DNA of 64,000 nucleotides, from the NCBI RefSeq assembly GCF_003254395.2, contig NC_037640.1, positions 5,066,289 through 5,130,288 of the forward strand, read 5' to 3'. The stretch is from Apis mellifera (taxonomy: Eukaryota; Arthropoda; Insecta; Hymenoptera; Apidae). Within the stretch, counting starts at the first letter, position 1, and every line of letters starts with the position of its first letter. Position numbers and translations under genes: made by a program. The notes beneath the pieces are model-generated. The model was given only the letters and a program-made list of their open reading frames with translations, searched no databases and had not been told where the DNA came from. Shown one piece after another: positions 49,733-61,149 of this stretch.

Positions 49733-52618
49733 CTGAAACAGACAACGTCGTAACGTTGGGTGAATATCGGCGTACTGTCTGGCTTCCCCGGTGTTGGTGG
49801 AGGAGGGAGAGAAGGAGGGGGAGGAGCGCACGAAGACCGGGCGGCCCTCGTCGGGGACGACGAGTCGTTCCTGCGAACCTCTTGAGGGAGAAGGAGGGTG
49901 GTGGTCGAGGGGGAAGAGGGTTGATCGATTGTTTACGCTTCGTTGTTGTCGTTCGCAGATTAGCCTTAGTCTTGTGTATTAAGAAAGGGGGATGATGAAA
50001 AGAAGAATTCAGTTTTAGGACGCGTTAAGCTCGACGAGTATGATATCTAATACGAAAACTTTATACGTGATTCTTGGAAGAAGAATCTCTCTCCAATCGT
50101 ATATTCTTATAGAATTGGTTGAATTTTGGGGAGGGAGGGGTGAAAATTGGAAATTCGTTGTGTATCTGTGGCGGAATGAAATTGGCGTATTCAAAGTAAG
50201 GCCGTTGGGGAAAGGACACAGGTGCGACGGGTGAAATCGGTAAACTATTACATAAACTCGATTTCTATCATTATTTTACGAATGAAAAGTAATAAGCAAT
50301 AAAAGATGGTGGGACATCTCTATAACATCTCTCTTTACCCATTATATAAACTATTACACAATATCATGGCCATTCATGGACAGACATTCAATTTTCTTTT
50401 TTAATTTTAAATTTTTCAAATTGTTACGCTCTTTATCCGACCATCACGAAAATGGAACCACTTCTTTCGCCTCGGACGCGGTAATAAAAAATTTACGAAC
50501 TTCCGAGAAAGCTTTCTGGCATCTCCGCAACCCATCCAGCCGCTTCTTTGTTCTCCTCGCCGCGACGATTCTTGCCTTGCGACACCTTTCTCGAACACGT
50601 GCGATCGTCCGCGACCATTCCACCCGGCCGCACCGAGTCCCCGATTAAAGTGTTACGCGTCCTATTCACCCCGACGCGAAATCAAACTCGTTCACTCGTG
50701 ATAAACCGTTTGTGTCCGTCAATTGCCTTTTTTCTTAATTCAGAAATTATCTCCTCGTCGAATTATTCGAACGATATTCAAATCGAGCGAGATTTAAAAA
50801 TATCGAACCGGTGGAATATCTTTATATTCTATCTCTAATAATTTTTCTTAAAGATCTCTAAGAGAATTTTAAAATTGTTAAAAGTGGTTTCGGATATAAA
50901 CGGACGGAGCAATTCGAATTTCGAGTGGGAACAAATTTGTTTTTCGGGTCAAGATTTCGAATGATAAACGATCCCCCTTTCGCTCGGCTTAACGAATATA
51001 TGGCGCGAAACGAGACATTGGAAACGTCGATTCTATCGACGAGAGAAAATCGGCCGCGGACGGAGGCCCCCCTCCCCCAATGATAAACGATGATTTATCG
51101 GCCACTGTTAACGCGGGGACACACGCAATACGCAACGCGTATCCGTTGCAACCAAGCCACGTGTCCAAAACGTTTTCTATTAATAATCCGCGCGTGAGTC
51201 ACACGCACGATGCATTTTTTCTCTCCCGTGGATTAATGCGGTGTCGTGTCGGCGGGCTCCGACTTTTGCCCGACTCACCCTTCTCCTCCCCTCTCCCCCT
51301 CGATTAGTCCGCAACCAGGAGAGCAAAGTAGCAAAGCATCCATTTTTAAAATTGTCGTAGAGTACTTTTTCTTTACCATCTTTTATTGGAGAGATTAGAT
51401 TTATATGATAATTTAGGAGTATTTCAAATTTTTGATAAATTCGCTTTTTATTAGCAAATTATTCAAAAAGAGAAACGGAGCGTCTAATCTTGTTCGAAAT
51501 ATTTTCATTTTAATATTCAATGTGTGATATCTTTTAAATATTACATTCTATCGGTAAAAAAAAGAAAAGAAAAGGAAAATGTATCTTATCCATCAGGATA
51601 CAGAACTCGTCCCACTTTATTTAGTATTCGTCGAACGTGGCTCGTTATTGGCGCCACGAATACGGTTCGAGTCACGCCGCGTTGGCGTTAAGAACGCCTC
51701 TGAAAATCGTGGAAAATTCACGAGGCACGATTTATTAGCGTCGCTCGATCGATCCGCCGTTATTGAATCTGCGGCAGAAAATTTCTCGATGCCGAGATAG
51801 GTGGTAGTTGGTTTAGTAGCAGTTGGTAAAATAAATTTGTCTTCCCCCCTTTTGTTTCGTCGAAGTTGAGATTTTCTTCGCGACCATTCGATTTAATTTT
51901 TCTTTCTTTCGATCCGTTCGAAGGAGGGAAACACGTTTGGAAAGGTTTTTGTTTTTGGTAAACATCTTGGTTGGATTTTCGTTGTAAACATCGTGGATGA
52001 CGAAGAAGAAGAAGAAGAATAAGTTCGAATAGAATTTTTGACAAAGTGTTGTTACGATCACGTTTTCATTTATCTTCTTCGTCGAAACTAGAGGAGGAAA
52101 TTTTCAAGGATTTACCGATTCTTTAGAGATTTATCTCTCTCCATCCAATGGAGTCTGAAGAAGTCTGAGGGATCTAGGTCGCGCTGTATCCTTTCTGAAT
52201 TTTTCAAAAATTAGAAAGAGTTACAAACCGATAACAAATTTTTCGATCGAACAAAAGTCACCAGGCAAAATTATTAAGAAGAAAAATTCAAAAAGGATAC
52301 GATTATTATTAAGAAAGGAAATTTTCTAAACGAAACTTGATTAGTTTCGATAAATGATAAATCGAAAAAGAGCACCTCGTGTTTCAAGGAGCTCTCCTCT
52401 CACCTTTCATCTGCTGTATCCTTTCTGAATTTTTCAAAAATTAGAAAGAATTACAAACCGATAACAAATTTTTCGAATAAAGCAAAAATCACAGACAAAA
52501 TTATTAAGAAGAAAAATTCAAAAAGGATACGATTATTATTAAGAAAGAAACTTGGTTCGTTTCGATAAATGATAAATCGAAAAAGAGCAGCTCGTGTTTC
52601 GAGAAGCTCTCCTCTTAC
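49733..52618 (-). other. nmo: nemo intron (2.9 kb)
   Basis: GT-AG intron, gtaaga to gtttcag on the minus strand. It contains a G/A-rich stretch at about 49.79-49.93 kb next to the downstream exon's acceptor, a GC-richer patch at about 51.00-51.26 kb with homeodomain-type TTAATAAT and an ACGTG E-box-like core, a (GAA)6 run near 52.00 kb, and the tandem duplication of the donor region at 52182-52627. No further exon was recognised. Confidence 0.85.
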
Positions 52619-52627
52619 CTTTCACCT
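52182..52627. repeat. tandem duplication covering a nemo exon end and its splice donor
   Basis: Two neighbouring copies, 52182-52412 and 52413-52627, share long near-identical stretches (for example ctgtatcctttctgaatttt and aattattaagaagaaaaatt). They differ by point changes and by about 16 extra bases in the left copy. The right copy contains the authentic nmo exon end AGGTGAAAG|gtaagagg. The left copy carries AGATGAAAG|gtgagagg at the same place. The breakpoints share a gctg microhomology. Divergence is low, so the event looks fairly recent. Confidence 0.93.
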
Positions 52628-52820
52628 GCTGCACAGTGGTGAGCTTCCGTTCCCAAAGATCGTCGAACGGATGCGACGTGGCCGGCTCGAAATCACCCGT
52701 GTACTGTCTCAAACCGCCGCTGGTCGTGTAACAGCACGTGCACATGCACGAGTGATATCTCAGTCTCCCTTCGTCCAGATAGGGATGCGCCAGTGCATCC
52801 ACCACCGTGATCCTCTTGTC
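52619..52820 (-). CDS. nmo: nemo coding exon, end of kinase domain and Cys-rich CMCTCC stretch
   Basis: The exon has 67 codons plus one base, opening DKRITVVDALAHPYLDEGRL and ending WERKLTTVQQVK(G). The subdomain XI Arg is in DKRI. HPYLDEGRLRYHSCMCTCC is a hallmark of NLK/nemo and is followed by the DFEP segment of the C-terminal extension. The acceptor is acttcccgcag|GAC. The donor is GTGAAAG|gtaaga, leaving phase 1, which is completed by AG of the next exon to give Glu. The last nine bases of the exon and its donor lie in a tandem duplication, so a near-copy of this donor sits 215 bp further into the intron (see the repeat at 52182-52627). Reading into the intron gives a stop after about 22 codons. 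Confidence 0.97.
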
Positions 52821-54971
52821 CTGCGGGAAGTTCGTGAAAAACACGATCAAAAACGCGATCGATACCGGAAAAAAGAAAAACGGTGCTCCTTCTCGAATCT
52901 CTGGCTATCTGTACGAAGGTTTAACTTATTACACGTCGACTTTGTATATTTTAGGGATAGTTTTTTAGGGATGAATTTGTTAACTTTAACCAGGTAAATT
53001 ATTGGTTAATAAGTTGGAGGATAGTGTAGCTTTTCATTTCATTTATTTTGTTTTATACTTTGATTTCATTGGATTTTTTTTTCAATGAATTCTTCGATTT
53101 TTTTGACAAATTTGTGTTAAATAGGAAGGGAAAGTTTACGTTCGTTCGTTCCACTTAAATATTCTCTTTCCCTCGAGTTGGGGCGCAACACAAATTCGAA
53201 GATAAATTCAAAGTTTCCACCACATTTTTCGTGTCGCCTTCGAGTTTTAATCCCTCCGTCTTCCCTCCCCTCCCTCTCTTCCCTCGCCTCCTCCGACTTC
53301 CTCCTCCTGGTCTTTTCCATTCCAGAAACTTGGGATGATTCTAATTAAGCCTCCGCGAATCCTCCCTTGTTGCAGGAAGCCACGAAACGTATCAAAACAC
53401 CCCATCGTAAAGAATTCGAGAAGAAAAGTTTCCAAGCTGTTGTGCATGTATACACGTACACATATACATTTCAATGACAAGGATGAAACAACGTCTCGTG
53501 AGAAAAGTCGCGTTCATCTCGATTATTTTCCTGTCTTCACTTGTTCTAAAAACGGATCTACCATTATTTCAACGTATCGACTCAACGTATCGATCCAAGA
53601 AACAGCACCATGGAGGAATCGAGTGGAAAAGTAGGCTGCTGCTGGGTTGGTTTAACACGCGAAGAAGATGGTTCGAACGAAGCCAATAACGGGCTCAGAC
53701 TCTCTTAATTTTAATGGAATTATTGAAATTCTCTGACGTGCCTTTGTTATTTTTACCTCGCGGTAAAAATATCGACACGTTCGCGACACGTATGCGGCTG
53801 GCTCTCCTTTTCAACTCTCTCTCTTCGATCCTCTTTATTATTTTTTCTTTCTTTCTTTCTTTTTTTTGAGGACGGGGAGGACAGAAGACAGTAAAGATTT
53901 TATTGCAACTTTAGCTGTAACACATTCGAACGAATTGGTGTTGGCGAGAATTTTTACGATGTCGTGGTGTGGTCATCGTTCCAAGTATTCTTTTTTTTTT
54001 TCTTTTTTCTTTCTTTTTTTTTTTTTTTTATTAACTGCCACGTGAATATTCCTTTCGACGTTTTTATTCCACGTCCTCTTTTCTTGTTTTTCCTCCTCTG
54101 TCTCGGCTTGGCTCGGTTCACGAAGCGTGGTGCGTGATGCAGTTTCGAGCCGGCAGCGGAGGAAGCGGAGGAAGAGGATGAGGACGTCGATAAGGGTGGT
54201 TAAGAAGCGATAACGTCACCGCCGGAAACTTGCTTGTTAACCAGCCGTGTAAACGGAAGTTGGCCAGCTCGATGATTAATTTAAGTAAAGCAAGCTGACC
54301 AACTTTCGGAATTTCTCAGTTGAAGATTTCCAACCGGTGTAAATTGAGAGATTTTGAGAGAGAAAGAGAGAGAGAGGGAGAGAGAAGCGAGAAGAAAGTC
54401 TCGTTTCATTCTCTCGAGTATTTTAGAAAGTTGGATTTCGATCTTCGACTCGTGTCCAATTCTTCTAATTGAAAGAAGCAAAGATACATTGAAGTGTTTA
54501 AATCAGATTTCGATTTTTCAATGAAATCTTCTCGGTTTTTATCCTTTTGTGAATTATAATTTGCTTACGTGTATCATCATTATCATTATCAAAATTAATT
54601 TTCTAAGATATATCCATAAACGAAACGAAGATCCGTCATACACAATGTGTTGTAAATATTAAATTATTGATCTTTCGAGATTTTTTTCTTTTTTGGAATA
54701 AAGGAAACTTTTCAATCTTATATTTCCAATCTAAAAACAAAACTTTATCGTTTTCAAGTAATAATAATATTTACAAACAGCCTAACGTAATCTTCGTTCA
54801 ATCTAAAAATAAAATCTCATCAATCCCCAAACTTGTCACATTTTCACGGAAATGCGTCTATAATTTTATTCTCATTCTCTACGATTTAAAAAAAATAGAC
54901 GTTCCAAGTTTTCTTTAAAAGTTGAAATATCCTCCCCAGGTGGACGGAGAGAAGGGAAGAAGAAAACTTAC
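52821..54971 (-). other. nmo: nemo intron (2.15 kb)
   Basis: GT-AG intron (gtaagt to cccgcag on the minus strand). It has poly(T) runs near 53.99-54.03 kb and a GA-rich run near 54.36 kb. A GC-richer block at about 54.12-54.30 kb resembles a conserved non-coding element. No coding sequence was recognised. Confidence 0.85.
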
Positions 54972-55160
54972 AGGATCGAAGACTAGCATCTGGCAGAGCA
55001 AATGGACGGCCTCGTGCGTCGCCTGGCTGCTAAGGGTGTAGAGTGCCGTCAACGAGGGTGGCTTCGGCGCGCGCCTCAGCATGTGGGATCTCGCACCCTC
55101 GCACGCGAACCTCATGTCCTCGAGGGTTGGCGTGCCCAGCAATTCTGTGATCAGTTCCAG
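54972..55160 (-). CDS. nmo: nemo coding exon, C-lobe with MAPK-type insert region
   Basis: The exon has 63 codons, phase 0 at both ends. It starts LELITELLGTPTLEDMRFAC and ends with HEAVHLLCQMLVFDP. It covers kinase subdomains X and XI: LLGTP is the usual helix-G/insert signature of CMGC kinases and MLVFDP precedes the conserved Arg of subdomain XI (in the next exon). Only a few residues differ from the fly protein. The acceptor is cgctttgcag|CTG and the donor is GATCCT|gtaagt. The base composition is clearly GC-richer than the flanking introns, as in the other nmo exons. Confidence 0.97.
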
Positions 55161-55520
55161 CTGCAAAGCGAATGAAAACGTGCTCCATTTTAAAATATCC
55201 CCTCTCCCTTCCTTTCGACTCCCCTTTGCCCGATGGTTGCACATCGAGGAGGAGGATGAAACGAATCGTTTCGAGAAAGAAGAGACGATTCCTTCCTCCT
55301 TGCTCTTATCCTCTGTCGATCCTCCATTATCTCCCCGACTTTTTTTTCTCGACCAAACTCATCACGGAACAATGCAACGCGATATAATATAAAAACGCAC
55401 GAATTTTCGATCGAGGAGAGACAAAATTTTTATTACGAACATCGTTCAATTATTCGTATTGTTTCTTTTTTTTTCTGAAAAGTATATTTTGAGAAACGGT
55501 GTAAAGGTGGAGAGACTGAC
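55161..55520 (-). other. nmo: nemo intron (360 bp)
   Basis: Short GT-AG intron, gtcagt to ctttgcag on the minus strand. It holds only T-rich and CT-rich filler. Stop codons interrupt the kinase frame at once. Confidence 0.9.
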
Positions 55521-55730
55521 CTGTTGCACAGGGCTCTGTGCCTGGAAAAGGATCCTTCGACGAAGAAGTTCGCCGAATATGCAACCGACGCTCCAAACGT
55601 CCACTGCGGCCGTGTAGTGTCGCGCCCCCATTAGGATCTCCGGCGCGCGATAATACTGCGTCACCACTTCCTGGGTCATGTGCTTGTTCTGATCCGGTTC
55701 TTCCACTCGGGCCAAACCGAAGTCGCAGAT
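55521..55730 (-). CDS. nmo: nemo coding exon with DFG motif, activation loop and APE
   Basis: This exon has 70 in-frame codons in phase 0 at both ends. It opens ICDFGLARVEEPDQNKHMTQ and closes with RILFQAQSPVQQ. Visible parts are the Mg-binding DFG (residues 3-5 of the exon), the activation loop with KHMTQE, the P+1 segment VVTQYYRAPE, and helix F (VDVWSVGCIFGELL). NLK-type kinases carry TQE where classical MAP kinases have TxY, and TQE is seen here, which separates this gene from ERK, p38 and JNK. The acceptor is ttggcgaacag|ATC and the donor is CAACAG|gtcagt. An oddity is GELLRRRILF: as I recall them, Drosophila and human have GELLGRRILF and AELLGRRILF, so a Gly appears to be replaced by Arg (codon CGT). 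Continuous reading past the donor is open for some codons but loses all homology. Confidence 0.97.
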
Positions 55731-55900
55731 CTGTTCGCCAAGAATAACGCGTAATTTTCTCTCGTTGTTTATCAAGGTGAGCAGGAGGAGGGGAGAGAAA
55801 GAGAGAGAGAGAAATCAGCTGTTCCCCCTTTTACCTCTTATTTCGAATTTCGTTCGTTCAACGAGCGAGAGAAAGGGGGTTGTGAATCAGGATTGCTTAC
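55731..55900 (-). other. nmo: nemo intron (170 bp)
   Basis: Shortest nmo intron in the window, gtaagc to gcgaacag on the minus strand. It contains a GA/CT run (about 55797-55812) and a uniformly CT-rich region on the mRNA strand that could serve as the polypyrimidine tract. Confidence 0.9.
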
Positions 55901-55986
55901 CTTCAGCACGCAATTGCTGTTCACGAGTAAATTGCCCGGCTTAATATCCCTGTGCAAGATTCTGGCTGAGTGAAGGTACTTGAGGC
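55901..55986 (-). CDS. nmo: nemo (Nemo-like kinase) coding exon with the catalytic loop
   Basis: This is the first nmo exon, in transcript order, that I can recognise in the window. It reads (G)LKYLHSARILHRDIKPGN and then LLVNSNCVLK, which matches Drosophila nemo and human NLK. It holds the HRD catalytic loop (HRDIKPGN), with the catalytic Asp and the Lys that contacts phosphate. The acceptor is ctgtttccag before GC-CTC-AAG and the donor is CTGAAG|gtaagc, so the exon enters in phase 2 (two bases complete a Gly codon) and leaves in phase 0, as the next exon requires. It is 86 bp long. Nemo is a proline-directed Ser/Thr kinase of the MAPK superfamily. It acts in nucleus and cytoplasm on Wnt/TCF, Mad and Notch signalling and on planar polarity; that role comes from the family. 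The exons for the N-lobe (Gly-rich loop, VALKK lysine) are not in the next 8 kb to the right. Confidence 0.97.
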
Positions 55987-58540
55987 CTGGAAACAGAAGT
56001 GGATTCTAATTAAAAATTGCACCACGAACGAATTCTTCGATTCTTACATTTCTTTTACATTCTCCTTGGAGGTAAAATCTTAGATTCCAAAATTCCCAGT
56101 CAAACATTTTGATTTCGAGGGAACTTTCTCGAATCTTTCGAATTTCTAAATTTCTAACGTGTCAAAATTACCAGATACACGATAAATACTTTGATACCCG
56201 GCCGAACTTGGCCCAACAACGCGAATTCCCCGAAATCCCGAAACTTTGCAAATTAAATTTCCAATCTCGCGGATCCCGAAAACTCTAAAATCCCCTTTCT
56301 CCCCCGATATATTTCGAATCCTCTCGAAATACCTCGGAAAGGAATGGCCTGCCTAAACCGGACCACGTTCCAAGACGTTCCAAAATTTTGCGGCTGGATT
56401 ATTATCGTTCCCCTCTAAAACCTGGAAAGACACGGGGAAGGTCGAAACGCGCGACCTCGATTTTAGCAAAATTCCTACCCTCCCTCCAGATCTTTAAAGC
56501 CCTCTTCACTTCGCTCAAATCTGCATACATTCACAGATGATCCGTCGCGAGCTCTTCGATCCACGACTGTTATTTGCCACTTTCGTGTGTCGTTTCACGC
56601 GTTAATCATCGATAATCATTTACGAGAGAGAAGAACGGGTCGATCTTTCTTGTATTTTGTTGAGAAGGAAAATAATGGAACGAAGACGAAATGTGAACAA
56701 ATCGTGAACGACGTTACAGGCGACGATTCTTAAAAATATTTGTTATTCGAAAGCTGTATAGACACAATTATAATATAACGGGTTATTATTAGGGGATGCT
56801 TTCGATCGAAACAGAGATTTGAAAACGGATAAATTTATAATGGGATAAATATTCGTATCTGGGTTTTCGATTACTCGTTACCACCGTTTCGTTCACGACA
56901 CGCTCTACTACTCGCCGACGAATAATTATCAATTTACGATATTATTGCATTTATTGGCTCCGATTATTGTATCTCGGATGGTTTCGAATAAACGAACGGG
57001 GAGAATAGGCAGAGAGAGGGGAGGCATTAAACAGGATTATTAACGTTTTATCGAACGTTGGGATAAGTGGAATAAGTCTGTCCCCCAAGTGTTCGTCAAA
57101 TCGACGACAAATTGCATCGAGTCGCGGGACGAGTCCTTGGCCGATGGTAATTTCGCGCGAGCCGAAAACCTGTTTTAAATTGAAATCTCCGGATCGAGCA
57201 AGAAACCTGTCCTTATTATCGGGGAATAAAGGGAAACGAAGGATCCCAACAGGGATGCTTCTGAGATTTCTTTTTTTATATATATACAATTCCTTCTTTC
57301 CACTCGAGAATAACGAACTTGTGAAATTAATTTCTAACAGCGAACCCCCTCCCTGCACGAATTATTTATCTTCACCCAAGCTTTCGAAATTTGTACAATC
57401 TTCGCGACCTCTCGACTTCGAATTTCCTAACTTTTGACTCATCGATTCTTCATCTCGATCGAAAAGATCGCAAAGATCGGAATCCCTTTTCACGGAATCG
57501 CATTCTCGCCTCCCCCTTTAATCGGGAAACCGTCGGAACGATACGAGGGTAGATTGAAGGCGGAGGAGGGTTGGATACGAGGGGGAGATTACCACCCCTC
57601 GAAGCGCGATTCGAGGCTTTAGGAAAAGGGGTGGCGGTTGACTAACGGGCGACGAGTGTAAACGTTTCGTGTAATCCCTTCGAAATGGACACGCGTGTCG
57701 GCTGCCGGCAAACACGCTTCATTTCAGACGAGGCGCCGATAATTATTTCGTTGCGAATTTGTGGTTGGAATTTTTGGAAAATTTGCAACGAACGAATGGT
57801 AGTGCCACGAAAGGTAAAATGGTAAAAATGTTAAAACGCTTTACAAAGCGTGATATTTTTAACGGGGAGAGAGAGAAGCGTTCGGTTTTAATTTGTAATT
57901 TTAGGTATTAAGTTCGACAGAGTGTTTTTTTTTTCTTCTTTTTTTTTTAATCATACATTTGTTTATGAGTTTACCAATTAAAATTTAGCGCGCAGTTTGT
58001 TTGATGTCGAGTGAATGAATTTCCATTTCGAATTGCTTGGTCTTTTTTTTTTTTCCGGTCATAGCTTTAGGATAAATTACAATAACGATATAAATGCAAA
58101 AGTGGAACGGGCAATTTAAATTGTTTAGATTTAATGAAATATTAAAACGAGCTCATCATTGGTAAAATTCTTCAACTTTCATATATTTGAATCGTGTATT
58201 AATTCAGAAGAAACGTTGCATCAACGTGGGTGGATTTAATAATTACGAATCCTATCCTACGAATTAGCGAAACCACGAATTCACGCATTAAAATTCCGCG
58301 GGAAAAACAGGAAACAACTTCGCAGGAAGTCCACTTTTAAAATCCAATTAAATTCTCGTAACGTTACGTGACCCGGAAATTCCATACTCCATTTGTATTT
58401 CCGTTTTATTTTTTAACTCCCCTCCTACCATTATTTCCATATCACGTTCCCCATTTTATCGCAACCATTGCTCCTTCAACTGCTTAATTCTAGTCTCCTA
58501 CTCCCTTCCCGCGAAACAGAACCTTTGCTCTCTCCCCTCC

Positions 58541-59262
58541 CTCCCCAATTTTCCAGAAATAGAAATAATAAAATCCGCAAGCAAAAGAAAGCGCCTACGA
58601 AAAATTGGAGAGCTTCGAGAAAAATACATATCGGGTGGAAATTAAGTAAATTTAACAAGGTTGATTCGCGAGACGAGGGAGAGAGAGAGGAGATCATCCC
58701 CTTCGTTCAACACCTCGCCCTCTCTCCCCAATTTTCCAGAAATAGAAATAATAAAATCCGCAAGCAAAAGAAAGCGCCTACGAAAAATTGGAGAAAAATA
58801 TATATCGGGTGGAAATTAAGTAAATTTAACAAGGTTGATTCGCGAGACGAGGGAGAGAGAGAAGACATCATCCCCTTCGTTCAACACCTCGCCCTCTCTC
58901 CCCAATTTTCCAGAAATAGAAATAATAAAATCCGCAAGCAAAAGAAAGCGCAGTCGAAAAATCCAAGAGCTTTGAGAAAAATACATATCGAGTGGAAATT
59001 AAGTAAATTTAACAAGGTTGATTCGCGAGACGAGGGAGAGAGAGAAGAGATCATCCCCTTCGCTCAACACCTCGCCTTCTCTCTCCCCAATTTTCCAGAA
59101 ATAGAAATAATAAAATCCGCAAGCAAAAGAAAGCGCCTACGAAAAATCCGAGAGCTTCGAGAAAAATACATATCGGGTGGAAATTAAGTAAATTTAACAA
59201 GGTTGATTCGCGAGACGAGGGAGAGAGAGAAGAGATCATCCCCTTCGCTCAACACCTCGCCG
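58541..59262. repeat. four-copy tandem array of about 180 bp
   Basis: Copies begin at about 58541, 58724, 58898 and 59083, each opening with ctccccaattttccagaaat and closing with the segment ending caacacctcgcc. Periods are 183, 174 and 185 bp; the second copy lacks nine bases (gagcttcga). The copies are more than 90% alike by eye. An open frame of 239 codons (58468-59187) runs through it only because the first unit lengths are multiples of three; the 185-bp unit shifts the frame, so it is not a coding repeat. It lies in the nmo upstream intron. Confidence 0.93.
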
Positions 59263-60558
59263 CATCTCGTCATCCGCTTGCAACGCGTTAAAATGCATTC
59301 CGCGGCACGTAGAGCGCGTTGTATGTGCGTTGTATCGGCGGGGAACGTCGTCCCCTTTCGCCGCGTAATTATTTCTCGTCGCGCGCCGAGAGAAACCACC
59401 CCTCGTCGAGGGGAGAGGGGAGGCGATCGAGCGGGTCTCAACCGCGAGCGCGCTTTTTCATTTTCGTGCCGATGAGGGGAGAGGTTGGAAAGAATTCGGC
59501 GGAGAAAGGGTGAAGGAAAGGAGCGAGGGATGGATCGTTTAGGAGGAGAAGAAAGAAAGAGAGGGATGTATCGTGTTTAAGGGAGATGGCGAGGGGTTGG
59601 CTGCAATAAGAGCAGAAACATCGGTGCCAGATGAGTGTGCCGTGAGTCATGCCGCATTCAGGCCTCGACTTTTCTCTCTCTCTCTCTTTTTCTCTCCCCC
59701 TGCAATAAAACTCGGTAATATTACCGGGGTAATCTGCCCCGTGGGTGCGTCCGGTTGCGAATTCGCCCGCCGGTAATTAAAGTCTCTCTCCCCCCACGCT
59801 TTTCTTTCTCTTTCTTTCCACGGTGACGGTAGTCCTTCTATCTCGTGTTGATAAATCGAGACCAGAAAGAAGGAGCGTTATCGGATGTCATCCTCTTTTC
59901 CTTTCGTCTTGTTTCAATTTTGTTCCTTCGTCTCTCTCTCTTTCCATCGATGCGATACAATAAATGGTCTCTTTTGTTCGACAAGTTGCAAGGCTATGAT
60001 GTGTGTATATATATATATATATATATTTGCTCGATTTTACGGGTGTCTCGCGTGAAAATAAATTTTCTCCTTCCTCTCTCTTTCTCTCTCTGGTCAAAAG
60101 GGGCGTGAATCGAATTTTCGTTCCCTCGTTCACAGCTTTTGAATCTTTTACACCGTGATTTTTAGATATCGTGCTTTCCACTTTTTGCCGGAGGGTTGAA
60201 TTTTTCGACACGGGAATTTTCTTTCCCAATTCTTCGATATAAATATGTATTAAAAAATTGTTGTCCGTAATTCGTTGGACATTCAATCCCAAAAATATTG
60301 GATTGATTTTTCCAAAAAAAATTTCAATGGACACTCCTTTGGTCTCTGATCGAAAAGGAAGAAAAAAATTCAACAAATATATTACATACATGGTGGATAA
60401 AGGAGGGGAGACGATTTGCCGATTTTGTAAATACCAATTGTCCTGTTCGTTACGTAACGAAACTGACTGCTATCGAGTCGTCGAAAATAAAACGTGCCAC
60501 GATTTCCTACGAATATATACACAGGGTGTCACCTGTCAAGCGACAGACGTGGCCTTAC

Positions 60559-60590
60559 CTTTGCGCGGCTCGAGGACGCGTGCAATCCAT
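60559..60590 (-). CDS. weak candidate alternative first coding exon
   Basis: On the minus strand an ATG opens ten codons, MDCTRPRAAQ, and ends in CGCAAAG|gtaagg, a good splice donor, in phase 2. Just upstream is a CT run and the sequence tttcgcgcgaacaATGG, which could be an initiator and start context. It would give nmo an alternative N-terminus if spliced to an exon that begins in the matching phase, but no such exon is in the window and the peptide matches nothing I know. Chance occurrence is quite possible. Confidence 0.15.
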
Positions 60591-61149
60591 TGTTCGCGCG
60601 AAAGAGAGAGAGAGAGTGGAAAAAAAGAAAAGAAACTTTCGATTCAAAGGCGCGGCAAGAGATGAATTGTTCCGCAAATGCAGGTGTTACGGGGGAATTT
60701 TAAGATTGACCTCGTCCCTCTTTTTGTTTCGAGAGGAGGAAAGAATACAGGCGAGGAATCTTCGTTTTATCGGGTTGGAGATTACAATGCCGACTCCGTG
60801 CATTATTCTTTCTTCCTTCTTCCTTCTGTGTGATTGGAACTACTTCTCTTTCCCCTTTTTTCTCCTCCTCCTCCCTTCTCTCAACTGTCAACCAGTCGTC
60901 GTGTCGTGCTTTTTTTTTTCTTTTTTTCTCTTCACGTTTCGATTATGCAACTCTCCGCATTCCATTTCCAGTAATTAATCCTTGATCCCAAAAGAGATTC
61001 AAACAGGGTTTCGTCTTAATTTATATAACTAATCACTCGATACAAGTCCTATCCTAATTCGATCTAACAAATAATAATAACAGAAAAAGAATCGTCGTTT
61101 TATCAATTCTGGTCCCGTATTTTATCCTCGGAACGAATGGATGGAAATT

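Noticed and set aside
49067..49736. Plus-strand frames of about 150 codons
   Set aside because: Pro/Ser/Phe/Leu low-complexity from CT tracts, antisense to nmo and overlapping its exon at 49639-49732.
51660..51680. GGTTCGAGTC, like a tRNA T-loop
   Set aside because: No acceptor-stem complement or A box upstream.
58468..59187. 239-codon plus-strand open frame with internal protein repeats
   Set aside because: It is produced by the tandem DNA array; unit lengths of 183 and 174 keep the frame but the 185-bp unit does not, and there is no recognisable domain.
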